Shown: piece after piece, positions 51,993 through 61,274 of the stretch
Position numbering within the stretch: position 1 is the first letter of the stretch
How the letters are laid out: every line of letters begins with the position of its first letter
From: Eikenella halliae
GTDB lineage: Bacteria > Pseudomonadota > Gammaproteobacteria > Burkholderiales > Neisseriaceae
Assembly: GCF_001648475.1 (NCBI RefSeq)
Contig: NZ_LXSQ01000016.1
Coordinates: forward strand, 44,207-108,206
Length of the DNA: 64,000 nucleotides
Direction: 5' to 3'
Program-made: the position numbers and the translations under genes
The notes under the pieces: model-generated
The model's input: only the letters and a program-made list of their open reading frames with translations
Told to the model about the DNA's origin: nothing
Databases searched by the model: none

Positions 51993-53324
51993 ATGGCAAA
52001 AAAATATTTCGGCACGGATGGTGTGCGCGGCGAAGTGGGCAAATTTCCGATTACGCCCGATTTCGTATTGAAGCTGGCCTATGCCGCCGGCCAAGTGCTG
52101 ACCCAGCACGACGATGAAATCAAACCCACCGTGCTCATCGGCAAAGATACCCGCATCTCCGGCTATATGCTGGAAACCGCGCTGGTGGCCGGTTTTACCG
52201 CTGCCGGCGTGAATGTTATCCAAACCGGCCCGCTGCCCACCCCTGGCGTGGCCTATCTAACCCGCGCGCTGCGCCTTTCTGCCGGCGTGATGATTTCCGC
52301 CTCCCACAACCACTATGCCGATAACGGCATCAAATTCTTCACCGAAGACGGCATGAAGCTATCTGATGAAATCGAGCAGGAAATTGAGCAGCAGCTGGAA
52401 CAGGAAATGCACACCGTTTCCTCAGACCACCTCGGCCGTGCCAAACGTGTGAGCGGTGCAGACGACCGCTACATCGAATTTTGCAAATCCACCTTCCCCG
52501 CCAATATGGACTTACGCGGGCTGAAGCTGGTGGTGGACACCGCCAACGGCGCCGGTTATCACGTAGCACCCAAAGTGTTCCACGAGCTGGGTGCAGACGT
52601 GATCGAAATCGGCAATCAGCCCAACGGTTTCAATATCAACCATAAATGCGGCGCCACCTATACCAAAACCCTGCAAGCCGCCGTGCTGCAAAACGAAGCC
52701 GACTACGGCATTGCGCTCGATGGCGACGGCGACCGCCTGATGATGGTGGACAAACAAGGCAAAGTGTACGACGGCGATTCGCTGATTTACGTGATTGCCC
52801 GCGCCCGCCATAAAGCCGGTTCGCTGGTTGGCGGCGTAGTCGGCACAGTGATGACCAATATGGCGATGGAGCTGGCCTTGGCGCAGCTCAAGATCGAATT
52901 CTGCCGCGCCAAAGTGGGCGACCGCTATGTGCTGGAACAGCTGCACCAACGCGGCTGGCAGCTGGGCGGCGAAGCCAGCGGCCACATACTCTGCCTCGAC
53001 AAACACAACACCGGCGACGGCACCATTGCCGCCCTGCAAGTGCTGGCCGCGCTGCAAACGCTGGATCAGGATTTGGCCGCAGCCGTAGATTGGCTGCCTT
53101 TCCCGCAAACCATGATTAACGTGCGCATCAACAAAGGGCAGGATTGGCAAACCGCCTCCGCCGCCGAGCTGAAGGCCGTGGAAGCCGAACTGGCCGGACA
53201 CGGCCGCGTGGTATTGCGCGCCTCCGGCACCGAGCCCGTGGTGCGCGTGATGGTGGAAGCGCGCGACACCAAGCTCGCGCAGCACTGCGCCGAACGCATT
53301 GCCGCCAGCATCCGTCAAAAATAA
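51993..53324 (+). CDS. glmM: Phosphoglucosamine mutase
   Basis: A 443-residue cytoplasmic enzyme that converts glucosamine-6-phosphate to glucosamine-1-phosphate for peptidoglycan and LPS. The phosphoserine is Ser104 in ISASHNHYADNG (usual ISASHNP). The metal loop is DGDGDRLMMVD. The sugar-binding GEASGH segment and the phosphate-binding RASGTEPVVRVMVEA near the C-terminus are clear. AAAGGA lies before the ATG. A DedA-family gene follows after 27 bases, possibly in the same operon. Confidence 0.97.
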   Translation: MAKKYFGTDGVRGEVGKFPITPDFVLKLAYAAGQVLTQHDDEIKPTVLIGKDTRISGYMLETALVAGFTAAGVNVIQTGPLPTPGVAYLTRALRLSAGVMISASHNHYADNGIKFFTEDGMKLSDEIEQEIEQQLEQEMHTVSSDHLGRAKRVSGADDRYIEFCKSTFPANMDLRGLKLVVDTANGAGYHVAPKVFHELGADVIEIGNQPNGFNINHKCGATYTKTLQAAVLQNEADYGIALDGDGDRLMMVDKQGKVYDGDSLIYVIARARHKAGSLVGGVVGTVMTNMAMELALAQLKIEFCRAKVGDRYVLEQLHQRGWQLGGEASGHILCLDKHNTGDGTIAALQVLAALQTLDQDLAAAVDWLPFPQTMINVRINKGQDWQTASAAELKAVEAELAGHGRVVLRASGTEPVVRVMVEARDTKLAQHCAERIAASIRQK

Positions 53325-53351
53325 CAGCAACTCACAGGAACACCCACAACC

Positions 53352-54032
53352 ATGCTGGATATTCTAGAAGCCCTGTTCACCCAATACGGCTACGCCGCCG
53401 TATTCGTGGTGCTGGTTGCCTGCGGTTTCGGCATCCCCATCCCCGAAGACATCACCCTGATTGCCGGCGGCGTGATTTCCGGCCTCGGCCACAGCAACGC
53501 GCACATCATGGTGGTGGTGGGCATGATCGGCGTGCTCACCGGCGACGGCATGATGTTCCTGCTCGGCCATTTCTACGGCGACCGCATCCTCAAAGCCCGC
53601 TTCGTCAACCGCCTGATGCCGCCGCACCGCTATCTTCAGGTGCAGGAAAAGTTCGACAAACACGGCAGCTGGGTATTGTTTGTGGCGCGTTTCCTGCCCG
53701 GCCTGCGCACCCCCATCTTCATCACCGCCGGCATGAGCGGCCGGATTTCCTTTTGGCGCTGGCTGATTATGGACGGCCTCGCCTCCCTGATTTCCGTGCC
53801 CGCCTGGGTGTATCTCGGCCACTACGGCGCCGCAAACAAAGACTGGCTGCTCATGAAAGCCCACCAGTTCCAGCACATCCTCTACGCAATCATCGGCATC
53901 GGCGCACTGGTGTTGTTCTACTTCTGGCAGCGCAAACGCCGCCGCCGCCAATTTTTCCACGCCAAGCTGCAGGAAATGCGCCAAGAACGGCAAGCCGAAC
54001 GCAGCCAACGGCAAAATCAATCTGCCGAATAG
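53352..54032 (+). CDS. DedA family membrane protein
   Basis: A 226-residue inner-membrane protein. The GFGIPIPEDITLIAGG region near residues 28-43 and RFLPGLRTPIFITAGM near 118-133 are the two conserved DedA blocks. About five hydrophobic segments and a basic cytoplasmic tail (QRKRRRRQ). DedA proteins are implicated in undecaprenyl phosphate or polyamine/lipid recycling; the exact activity is unknown here. CAGGA lies before the ATG. Probably cotranscribed with glmM. Confidence 0.88.
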   Translation: MLDILEALFTQYGYAAVFVVLVACGFGIPIPEDITLIAGGVISGLGHSNAHIMVVVGMIGVLTGDGMMFLLGHFYGDRILKARFVNRLMPPHRYLQVQEKFDKHGSWVLFVARFLPGLRTPIFITAGMSGRISFWRWLIMDGLASLISVPAWVYLGHYGAANKDWLLMKAHQFQHILYAIIGIGALVLFYFWQRKRRRRQFFHAKLQEMRQERQAERSQRQNQSAE

Positions 54033-54147
54033 CATTGCACCGCATCTTGTTTTTCAGGTAGCCCTAATGGATAAAGGCTACCTGAAAACATATAAACCAT
54101 CAGACTTCTGCCCGCCACCGGCCTACCCCCCCAAGGCTACCTGAAAC

Positions 54148-55776
54148 ATGAAACTTACCCGCCGCCAACTGCTCGGCAGCGCCGCCGCCCTTACCGCCGC
54201 AGCCGCAGCCTCCCGCCTAGGCCATCAATACCTCCACCGCCTGCCCCCCGTGCACATCCGCCGCATCGGCCTGCCCTTCGGCCACAAGCTGCGCAACGGC
54301 CAAGTTTCCCTTACCCCCCAATCCGAACACCGCTGCCACACCCTCATCCTCGGCAGCGGCGCCGCCGCCCTCTCCGCCGCCTGGCATCTAGCCAAACACG
54401 GCCATCGCAACTTCCTCCTCGCTGAAGGCATCGAGCGCAACGGCAACAATGCCGCCTATGTTTCAGGTAGCCTCTCCGCCCCCTCCGGCGCGCACTATTT
54501 AGCCCTGCCCTCGCAAGAAAGCGTGTATGTGCGCCAACTCTTATCCGACCTCGGCATCCTACTCGACGGCATCGACCGGCCCGAGCCCCTGTATCGCGAA
54601 ACCGATTTGGTTTACGCCCCCGCCGAGCGCCTGTATTACCAAAACCGCTGGCAAGATTCCCTGCTGCCGCAAGAAGATGCCGACAGCCGCCGCTTCCACG
54701 CCCTCATCGAAACCCTGCGCCGCGCACGCGGCCGCGACGGGCGCAAAATCTTCGCCATCCCCATCGCCCACTCCTCCGCCGACGAAGCATGGCGCCGCCT
54801 CGACCAAACCACCTTCGCCGCCTGGCTCGAAAAAGAAAACTACCGCTCCCCCAGCCTGCTCTGGTATCTCGACTACTGCTGCCGCGACGACTACGGCCAA
54901 GGCATCGCCCAAGTATCCGCCTTCGCCGGCCTGCACTACTTCGCCGCCCGCGGCCACACCAACGAAGCCGTGCTCACCTGGCCCGAAGGCCTCGCCCACC
55001 TTTCCGAAGCCATCCGCCGCCATATCCGCCTGCAAAACATCGACAGGCTACCTGAAACCGCCGAGCTCACCTTCCCCCTGCCCACCGCCATCAACGCCTC
55101 CGCCCTGCAAATCAGCGAAACCGATGAAGACGTTGCCGTTATCCTGCGCCACAACCAAAGCGGCCGCACCGCCCTCATCCGCGCCCAAAACGTTATCTGC
55201 GCCATGCCCCTGATGATTGCCGCCCGCATCATCGCCCAGCCCCAGCGCTACGGCTTCTCGCCCGACCTGCCCGCCTACGCCCCCTGGCTGGTGAGCAATT
55301 TCGAGCTCAACGGCTTCCCCCGCGAAGCGCAACGCAGCGAATTGGCGTGGGACAACGTAGTGCACGGCACCCAAGGCCTCGGCTACGTTGTATCCACCAA
55401 CCAGCTCATCCGCACCGCCAAACCCGAACACACCATCTTCACCGCCTACACCGCCCTCAACCACGACAGCCCGCAAAACATCCGCCGCTGGCTGCTCAAA
55501 GCAGGCGAAGAAGAACTGCTCGCCCACGCCGCCCAAGACCTCGTCCCAATCTACGGCAGCCGCTTCTGGCAACACGTTTCCTCTGTAGACATCGGCATCC
55601 GCGGCCACGGCATGAGCGTGCCCACCCCCGGCTACCTGAACCGGCCATCCCTGCTCCAACTGCGCCAACACCATTCCCGCCTCACCTTCGCCCACAGCGA
55701 CCTGAGCAGCTACTCCGTGATGGAAGAAGCCGTTTACTGGGGCGTGGAAGCCGCCGGGAAAATCCTGTCGCGCTAA
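54148..55776 (+). CDS. Exported FAD/NAD(P)-binding oxidoreductase
   Basis: A 542-residue flavoprotein-like amine-oxidase-fold protein. The N-terminus MKLTRRQLLGSAAALTAA has a twin-arginine motif (RRQLL) and a hydrophobic stretch, so Tat export is likely. A Rossmann loop LILGSGAAALSAAWHL at about 66-81 binds FAD. The C-terminal half contains a SVEEA-like FAD-contact segment near the end. An in-frame DUS at 54,461 codes SGSL. The start follows a DUS almost directly, leaving little leader. Substrate unknown. Confidence 0.82.
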   Translation: MKLTRRQLLGSAAALTAAAAASRLGHQYLHRLPPVHIRRIGLPFGHKLRNGQVSLTPQSEHRCHTLILGSGAAALSAAWHLAKHGHRNFLLAEGIERNGNNAAYVSGSLSAPSGAHYLALPSQESVYVRQLLSDLGILLDGIDRPEPLYRETDLVYAPAERLYYQNRWQDSLLPQEDADSRRFHALIETLRRARGRDGRKIFAIPIAHSSADEAWRRLDQTTFAAWLEKENYRSPSLLWYLDYCCRDDYGQGIAQVSAFAGLHYFAARGHTNEAVLTWPEGLAHLSEAIRRHIRLQNIDRLPETAELTFPLPTAINASALQISETDEDVAVILRHNQSGRTALIRAQNVICAMPLMIAARIIAQPQRYGFSPDLPAYAPWLVSNFELNGFPREAQRSELAWDNVVHGTQGLGYVVSTNQLIRTAKPEHTIFTAYTALNHDSPQNIRRWLLKAGEEELLAHAAQDLVPIYGSRFWQHVSSVDIGIRGHGMSVPTPGYLNRPSLLQLRQHHSRLTFAHSDLSSYSVMEEAVYWGVEAAGKILSR

Positions 55777-55800
55777 TGTCGATAGCCCAACCAACCGGCA

Positions 55801-55838
55801 TGAAAAGGCTACCTGAAATTTTTCAGGTAGCCTTTTCA
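55801..55838. terminator. Inverted-DUS hairpin
   Basis: TGAAAAGGCTACCTGAAA (55801-55818) pairs with TTTCAGGTAGCCTTTTCA (55821-55838), an 18-bp perfect stem. Terminates the oxidoreductase gene. Confidence 0.75.
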
Positions 55839-56166
55839 GCCATATGGCCGGAATCATAACTCCTTCATACCAGGCAATAAGCTGCCGACAACACAAACGG
55901 TACGGCACAGCAAACCCATGCCGCAGGAGGGCGCATTATTTTCGCCATATTTCGACAGCCAGATTATCCCAACCAGACATTACAGCCGGGTGATGACGCA
56001 CGTTGTTTATGCCGATATAGCCAGCCGAACCGGCTTTCAATACCAAGCGCCGCAGGCGGTACGGCAATCCGGCAGGGCAACCCAAGGAGGCCGTGAAGGT
56101 TTAAATTGGTTTGTCGTATAATCCGCCTGCCTGCCTAAGCAGGCCTGAACAACAAGGAAACCGTTA
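55839..56166. other. Intergenic region
   Basis: About 330 bases. A candidate reading frame at 55,918-56,121 has no supporting motif. A -10-like TATAAT at about 56,115-56,120 may serve the next gene, with AAGGAAA before its ATG. Nothing else is seen. Confidence 0.5.
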
Positions 56167-56532
56167 ATGAAAAAATTCATCCCCGCTCTCCTCCTCTGCC
56201 TGCCACTGGCCGCCATGGCCGCGCCGGTAACTCATATCCGCACGCAGAAAGACTTCTGCCAAGGCCTGCTGCAAGGCGCAGCGTTTAACCGCTATTTGGA
56301 ACAAACCTGCGCATTCAACGAAGGCGTAGTGGAGAAAATCACCCAAATCACCGACCGCCAGTGCAAAAACGTATTCACCCCCGCCCAAATCGAAGCACTG
56401 CAAAAAGAAGCGGTGGACGATGGCAAAATGCTCCTCAACCGTTACGGCAAAGGCCAATTCTGCCAAGACAACTTCCCAGGCTACCGCGATGCCGGCATAC
56501 TGATGGAAGAGCTCCGCCAGAGGGGTTTGTAG
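56167..56532 (+). CDS. Small exported protein, function unknown
   Basis: A 121-residue periplasmic protein. The signal peptide is residues 1-19 (basic MKK, hydrophobic core, AMA-AP cleavage). The mature part has four Cys: FCQGL, QTCAF, RQCKNVF and FCQDN, likely two disulfides. Helical and amphipathic content is predicted. No family was recognised. AACAAGGAAACC precedes the ATG. It is a single gene, followed by a DUS terminator. Confidence 0.75.
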   Translation: MKKFIPALLLCLPLAAMAAPVTHIRTQKDFCQGLLQGAAFNRYLEQTCAFNEGVVEKITQITDRQCKNVFTPAQIEALQKEAVDDGKMLLNRYGKGQFCQDNFPGYRDAGILMEELRQRGL

Positions 56533-56576
56533 CCATTTCGGGGCAGGCATAATCCCCGGCTGCCCCGCCATCGAAA

Positions 56577-56616
56577 AAGGCTACCTGAAAACGGAAAACG
56601 GTTTTCAGGTAGCCTT
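56577..56616. terminator. Inverted-DUS terminator
   Basis: AAGGCTACCTGAAAAC (56577-56592) pairs with GTTTTCAGGTAGCCTT (56601-56616), followed by CTCTTTTTT. It lies 44 bases after the small exported protein gene. Confidence 0.75.
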
Positions 56617-56951
56617 CTCTTTTTTCGGTTGGCAGATTGGCAAAAATCCAGGCAAGGCGGCAGGTATAGTGAATTAACAAAAACCAGTACAGCGTTGCCT
56701 CGACTTGCCGTAACGTGTGTACTGTCTGCGGCTCGCCGCCTTGTCCTGATTTTTGTTAATCCACTATAGAAGCAGAGCCAAAGCTTCCAACGCAGAAATT
56801 GGGCAAACCAGCTTAACCTTCGCTGCCGCATTGGTTTGCCTTGCCGTATTCCCATACCGCTTGCGGCTTATCTCCTTGCATCGAGATTCGATTTGGCTTG
56901 CTATCGCGCTTCGGGGGTGGGGAACACGGAAACCGGCAGCAGCCGACAAGC
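56617..56951. other. Intergenic region with Correia element and half-element remnant
   Basis: Holds the element at 56665-56768, and just before it (56,637-56,663) TTGGCAAAAATCCAGGCAAGGCGG, a damaged copy of an element end (key bases only). The remaining sequence up to the trpF stop shows no gene. Confidence 0.55.
56665..56768. repeat. Correia-type element, AACAAAAA-ended
   Basis: 104 bp in the opposite orientation to most copies (CCAGTACAGCG end first). Core AACGTGTGTACTG. Confidence 0.9.
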
Positions 56952-57563
56952 CTAGCCGCGCGCCTGCCGAATAAATTCTGCCATCAAATCCCGGCTCTTG
57001 ATGCCGGGCGCCTGCTCCACCCCGCTGGACACATCCAGCCAAGCCGCACCGGTTTGCCGCACGGCAGCGGCTACGTTGCCCAGGTTCAGCCCGCCCGACA
57101 AAATCCACGACAGCGGCATGGTTTCGGGCAGCAAGCGCCAATCGAACACCTGCCCCGTGCCGCCGTATTGGCCTTCAATATGCGCATCCAGCAGCAGGGC
57201 AGCGGCATCGGCATAGCGTCCGGCCGCCTCGGCAATATCCTGCGCCGAACGCACCCGCACGGCTTTCCAATAGGGCTTGCCAAACTGGCGGCAAAATTCG
57301 GGCGCTTCGTCGCCGTGGAACTGCACAATATCAATCGGCACAGTTTCCAAAATCCGACGGATAGAGTCGGCCGATTCGTTCACAAACAGTGCCACTTTAG
57401 CCACCTGCGGCGGCAGGGCGGCAGCAATTTCGGCGGCCTGCGCGGCATCTACGCAGCGTTTGCTTTTGGCATAAAACACCAAGCCAACCGCATCCGCACC
57501 TAATTCGGCAGCGGCCTGCGCATCTTCTGGCCGGGTGAGGCCGCAGATTTTTATTTTAGGCAT
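56952..57563 (-). CDS. trpF: Phosphoribosylanthranilate isomerase
   Basis: A 203-residue TIM-barrel enzyme of tryptophan synthesis. The ATG at 57563 gives MPKIKICGLTRPEDAQAA, the diagnostic start with catalytic Cys7 in KICGLT. Asp125 region: LLLDAHIEGQYGGTG is the catalytic/phosphate segment. The ending LDVSSGVEQAPGIKS is conserved. A longer reading from upstream crosses a DUS and is unlikely. A DUS upstream lies in the leader. No other trp gene is near. Confidence 0.96.
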   Translation of the reverse strand: MPKIKICGLTRPEDAQAAAELGADAVGLVFYAKSKRCVDAAQAAEIAAALPPQVAKVALFVNESADSIRRILETVPIDIVQFHGDEAPEFCRQFGKPYWKAVRVRSAQDIAEAAGRYADAAALLLDAHIEGQYGGTGQVFDWRLLPETMPLSWILSGGLNLGNVAAAVRQTGAAWLDVSSGVEQAPGIKSRDLMAEFIRQARG

Positions 57564-57652
57564 GGATTTCCTTTCAGCTATAGACGGGCAATATTTTTCA
57601 GGTAGCCTCTTATCAGGAATCAACTTAATAATTTTATTGAGACTTATATTTT

Positions 57653-57898
57653 TCAGGTAGCCTTGGCATTTTGTAGCACCGCCAGCAGTTTGGCTTCATC
57701 CAAATGCCAATGGCAGATTTCCCCGCCCTCATGCAGCAACACCGGCACGAGCTCGTTATACCGCGCTTCCAGCTCCGGATCTTCATCTACATCAAACACC
57801 TGCAGTTCAAAACCATACTCTGCCTGATACGGCTGCAGGGCGGCACGCATGTGGTGGCACAGGCTGCAATACTCACGAAACATTAAAGTTAAAACCAT
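57653..57898 (-). CDS. Glutaredoxin-like protein (DUF836 type)
   Basis: An 81-residue thioredoxin-fold protein. The active-site-like FREYCSLCHHM (CxxC) is near residues 10-14. The cis-proline region LVPVLLH and the small acidic centre FDVDEDPEL fit the family. The ATG at 57898 was chosen for the family N-terminus MVLTLMFREYC. The stop is inside a DUS (C-terminus NAKAT). It starts 10 bases after the truA stop, so they are probably co-transcribed. Confidence 0.82.
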   Translation of the reverse strand: MVLTLMFREYCSLCHHMRAALQPYQAEYGFELQVFDVDEDPELEARYNELVPVLLHEGGEICHWHLDEAKLLAVLQNAKAT

Positions 57899-57908
57899 CT
57901 GATTCTCC

Positions 57909-58718
57909 TCACCAATCGGGAAACAGCCAAGCGGGTAACGGCGGCGTGGGCAGGCCGAACTGCGGCGGATAGTCGATGCCGGTGAGATACAGCCCGTCGG
58001 GCATAAAAGTGGGCGGTGCGAGCTTGCGGCTGCGGGCGGCCAGCAGCCCGGCAAAACCGTCCACACTCAACTTACCGCAGCCCACATACACCAGCGCGCC
58101 CATCAGGTTGCGCACCATGTGGTGCAAAAACGCGTTGCCGTGGAAATCCACCGCCATCAATTCCGGCGTGCCGCACAAAGCCACACGATACAAGGTTTTT
58201 ACCGGCGATTTAGCCTGGCATTCCGCGGCGCGGAAGCTGGAAAAATCGTGCTCGCCCACCAAAAGCGCGGCAGCTTGGCGCATGGCATCCATATCCAAGG
58301 CATAATGCGTCCACCCCACACGCCCCACCAACAGCGGCGAGCGCACCGGCGCCGACTGCAACAGATAACGATAACGCCGCCCGCAGGCATCGAAACGAGC
58401 ATGAAACTCCGGCGCCACATCCTGCACCCGCCACACGACCACGCCTTCGGGCAATAGCGCGTTCACACCGCGCACCCAAGCCTGATCCGGCCGCCGCGCG
58501 GCGGAATCGAAATGCACCACCTGCGCGGTGGCGTGCACGCCGGTATCGGTACGCCCGGCCGTTACCACGCTGATGCGTTCCTGCGCCAATTCGCTCAAAG
58601 CAGCTTCCAAGGCGCTTTGCACGGTGGCAATGCCGTCTGCCTGCTTCTGCCAACCGAAAAAACGGCTGCCGTCATAACTGACGAATAAGGCACGGCGTTT
58701 GATGGGAGATGGATTCAT
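57909..58718 (-). CDS. truA: tRNA pseudouridine synthase A
   Basis: A 269-residue enzyme that forms pseudouridine at positions 38-40 of tRNA. The catalytic aspartate is in GRTDTGVHATAQVVHF (key D in RTDTGVHA). YDGSRFFGWQKQ near the N-terminus and the FHGNAFLHHMVRNLMG block are conserved. The ATG has a weak ribosome site. It is upstream of the glutaredoxin-like gene. Confidence 0.97.
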   Translation of the reverse strand: MNPSPIKRRALFVSYDGSRFFGWQKQADGIATVQSALEAALSELAQERISVVTAGRTDTGVHATAQVVHFDSAARRPDQAWVRGVNALLPEGVVVWRVQDVAPEFHARFDACGRRYRYLLQSAPVRSPLLVGRVGWTHYALDMDAMRQAAALLVGEHDFSSFRAAECQAKSPVKTLYRVALCGTPELMAVDFHGNAFLHHMVRNLMGALVYVGCGKLSVDGFAGLLAARSRKLAPPTFMPDGLYLTGIDYPPQFGLPTPPLPAWLFPDW

Positions 58719-58740
58719 GCTTTTTCAAATTAATTGGTTT

Positions 58741-58847
58741 TATAGTGACTTAAAACCTCAGAATGGGTCAGGGTGGCAAGTCGCAAACAGTAGATAGTAT
58801 GGCAAAGCGAGCCGACTCAGCAGCATGCTTAATTGTAATTCACTATA
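58741..58847. repeat. Divergent Correia-like element
   Basis: About 107 bp. The ends TATAGTGA and TCACTATA are kept, but the interior (AAAACCTCAGAATGGGTCAGG; AGTAGATAGTATGGCAAAGCGAGCC) has drifted strongly from the other copies (key bases). Probably an old insertion. Confidence 0.75.
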
Positions 58848-59095
58848 GCTCCGTTGCATCTATGTTTTCAGGTAGCCTGCACATTGGGAAAGGCTACCTG
58901 AAAACGAGATAGCGGCACCTACTGGGCAGGTAGGCATAATCACGTCAACGGAATGCCGTGTACGGCAGTGTTACACCTGCCATCCAACTGTTTACCATAA
59001 GCCGAAGCTGGCCTACTCTTTTCAGGTAGCCACGATATTGCTTGAGAAGGCTACCTGAAAACGGAAACAACACCGGCAAAAGCTGCCCCGTATAG

Positions 59096-59122
59096 AAAAA
59101 CCCGGGCGGAACTGCCCGGGTT
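59096..59122 (-). terminator. Terminator of the FimV homologue
   Basis: AACCCGGGC and GCCCGGGTT arms (59099-59122), with the U-run given by As at 59096-59100 on the minus strand. It lies 17 bases beyond the stop. Confidence 0.88.
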
Positions 59123-59138
59123 GCTGTGGCTGGCCGGA

Positions 59139-61274
59139 TTACTGGCCGATGTCGTTCAACAACTGCTGCGCCTCAGCCTGAATGCTGCTGCCTTCTGATT
59201 CGTTAATCAGTTCCATCAGGGTCTGACGGGCAGTATTGGCATCGTCGATTTCCAGATACATTTTAGCCAATTCCAATTTGGCTTCCAGTGCCTCTTTCGG
59301 CAGCGGGGCGGCACTAACCGGTTCGGTACGTGCTGCCGGAGCCGGCTGGCTGACTTCCACCGGAGCGGCTTGTGCCGGGGCAGCCGGAGTGCTGTCAAAG
59401 TCCAAATTAAAATCCATCACATTGGATGCGGCAGCAGGGGCAGCAGCTTCTTCGGCCACGCTGCTTACGCTTTCAGTATCCAGGCTCGGTACATCGAAGG
59501 CAATGGTGTTGTCCATTTCCGGTGCGGCCGGTTGGGCAGGTTCTGCCACTTCAACGGTAGCCGGGGCTTCCGCCTGGAAGGTTTGGGTGGCTGGAGTCTC
59601 GTCCAATACCCAATCCAACTCTTCAGGGGCAACCGGCGCAGCCTGCGGCTCAGGCGCCGGCTGTACGGGAGCTTGAGCCGAGGCAGGCTCTTCAGCGGCA
59701 AAGTTCAGCCAGTCGTCATCCGAGGCGGCAGGTTCGGCAGCGGCAGGCGCAGCCGGGGCGGCAGGCTGTTCGGATTCTTCCAACCAGCTCCAGTCATCGG
59801 CTTCGGCTTGCTGGGCGGCCGCTTCAGTGCTGGGCGTGCTGCCCAGTTGCTGCTGTTCGTCCAAGTAGCTCAAATCCAAGCCCAAATCCTGTTCGCTCAC
59901 CGTTGCAGGTTGTGCTGCGGCAGGGGCAGCCGGTTGGGGAGCCGGAGCGGCGGCAGTCGGCACAACAGTCGGAGTGGAGGACAGACTATCGGAATGGTCG
60001 GTCACATTTTCAAAATAGAGGCCATCGTCATCATCCTCATGGTCGTCACCACGGGCAGGAGCAGCACCTTTACGGCGACGGTTCATCAAGAGATAAGCCA
60101 AGCCACCCAATGCCAACAGGCCGCCACCACCGTAGAGTGCCATCTGGGTGATGTCCATGCCCTCTTCTTCCATCGGCGGGGTTTCCACCACCGGCGGGGC
60201 AACCTCAACCGGAGGTGTTTCCACAGCCGGCTCGGACACCATCATATCGGAGGCCTGCTCAGGCTGGCTGACACCCATATCGGGCAGAGCGGCAGAAGCC
60301 GGCGTTTCGGGAACTGTGTCGCTAGCCACAGGCGGAACGGCAGGCTGCTGTTCTTGAGGCTGCTGCTGAACCGGTGGCTGGGCGGGCTGCGGCGGCTGAG
60401 CAGGCTGCTGCGGTTGTGCTTGTTGTTGAGGTTGTTGTGGCTGTGGTTGCGTCGGCTCAACAGGTGGTGCGGGGGGCGCAGGCGGTGTAACCGGCGGAGT
60501 CGGTTGGGCTTCTACCTGCGGCTGTTGGCGTGTCGGAGCGGTATCCGCTGCCGGGCGTTCTTCCTGTGCACGGGTGCTTACGCGGCGCGGCGGATTGTGT
60601 GCCAAACGGCGCAGGGTATCGCCGTCAGGGATGGTAAGGGTAGCGCCGCGATACATCAAATCTGGGTTGCCGTTACGGAAAGCACGCGGGTTGGCAGCCA
60701 CCAAGGCGTTGATGGTTTGACGCAAAGTCATGCCGGCCGGTTTAACACGTTGTGCAATATCCACCAGCAATTCGCCATCTTTAATTTGATAGCTTTCCCC
60801 GCTAATCTGCACCGGTGCTTCGCGTCGGTTGGCAGCGCGGCGGTGCCGTCTAGATTCAGCGGAATGGCGACGGCCAGGCTCAGCTTCAGCACGGCGCTCG
60901 TGGCGTGAACGGGCGCTGCCGGAGGCATGGTAATCCCGGGGATCCAGCATGGCAGTATATTGGTGGTTTTGATTCCCCACACCCAACCAGAAAGTCATCA
61001 CCGGTTCTTTAATCGGTGTTCTGGAGCGCAGGCGAATAACGGCACGGTCACCGCTTCGGCGCGATACCGTGGCTTGCAGGTCGGCACCGTTGATGGTTGG
61101 CTTGGCCGAAGCCAAAGCACGCGCCTCGTCACCCGTTACCACCACCGTGGCAGAAAACGGCTCGTTCAAGCGTGACTGAACCTGCAGGCCGCCCAAAGCG
61201 GCATGGGCACCAACAGAGGCTGCCAAACTCAGTGAAGCCGCGATCAGCTTCATTTTATACTGCTTACAAAACAT
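59139..61274 (-). CDS. fimV: FimV/TspA-like peptidoglycan-binding membrane protein
   Basis: A 711-residue inner-membrane protein that in relatives organises type IV pili and cell-pole functions, and in Neisseria the related TspA is an antigen. The start at 61274 has AGGGGG before it. The signal sequence MKLIAASLSLAASVGAHA begins at residue 8. A FimV N-terminal domain (LQVQSRLNEPFSATVVVTG) and a LysM-type domain (about 165-225; YQIKDGELLVDIAQ) bind peptidoglycan. A Gln/Pro-rich stretch follows, then one transmembrane helix, an acidic Ala/Pro-rich cytoplasmic region and the C-terminal FimV domain with KLELAKMYLEIDDANTARQTL. Secure as FimV family. Confidence 0.93.
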   Translation of the reverse strand: MFCKQYKMKLIAASLSLAASVGAHAALGGLQVQSRLNEPFSATVVVTGDEARALASAKPTINGADLQATVSRRSGDRAVIRLRSRTPIKEPVMTFWLGVGNQNHQYTAMLDPRDYHASGSARSRHERRAEAEPGRRHSAESRRHRRAANRREAPVQISGESYQIKDGELLVDIAQRVKPAGMTLRQTINALVAANPRAFRNGNPDLMYRGATLTIPDGDTLRRLAHNPPRRVSTRAQEERPAADTAPTRQQPQVEAQPTPPVTPPAPPAPPVEPTQPQPQQPQQQAQPQQPAQPPQPAQPPVQQQPQEQQPAVPPVASDTVPETPASAALPDMGVSQPEQASDMMVSEPAVETPPVEVAPPVVETPPMEEEGMDITQMALYGGGGLLALGGLAYLLMNRRRKGAAPARGDDHEDDDDGLYFENVTDHSDSLSSTPTVVPTAAAPAPQPAAPAAAQPATVSEQDLGLDLSYLDEQQQLGSTPSTEAAAQQAEADDWSWLEESEQPAAPAAPAAAEPAASDDDWLNFAAEEPASAQAPVQPAPEPQAAPVAPEELDWVLDETPATQTFQAEAPATVEVAEPAQPAAPEMDNTIAFDVPSLDTESVSSVAEEAAAPAAASNVMDFNLDFDSTPAAPAQAAPVEVSQPAPAARTEPVSAAPLPKEALEAKLELAKMYLEIDDANTARQTLMELINESEGSSIQAEAQQLLNDIGQ
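60350..60530. repeat. Low-complexity Pro/Gln codon tract in fimV
   Basis: Repeats of CAA/CAG/CCA/CCG codons encode a PQQPQQQAQPQQPAQPP-like linker (key residues). It is prone to length change in frame. Confidence 0.7.

Larger units (their letters stand above)
58719..59138. other. Intergenic region between truA and FimV homologue
   Basis: Holds a divergent Correia-like element (58741-58847), an inverted DUS pair (about 58,866-58,905), a second loose pair (about 59,018-59,061) and the FimV terminator. No gene. Confidence 0.55.

Noticed and set aside
55918..56121. 67-codon frame before the small exported protein
   Set aside because: No motif, no good ribosome site and uneven composition.
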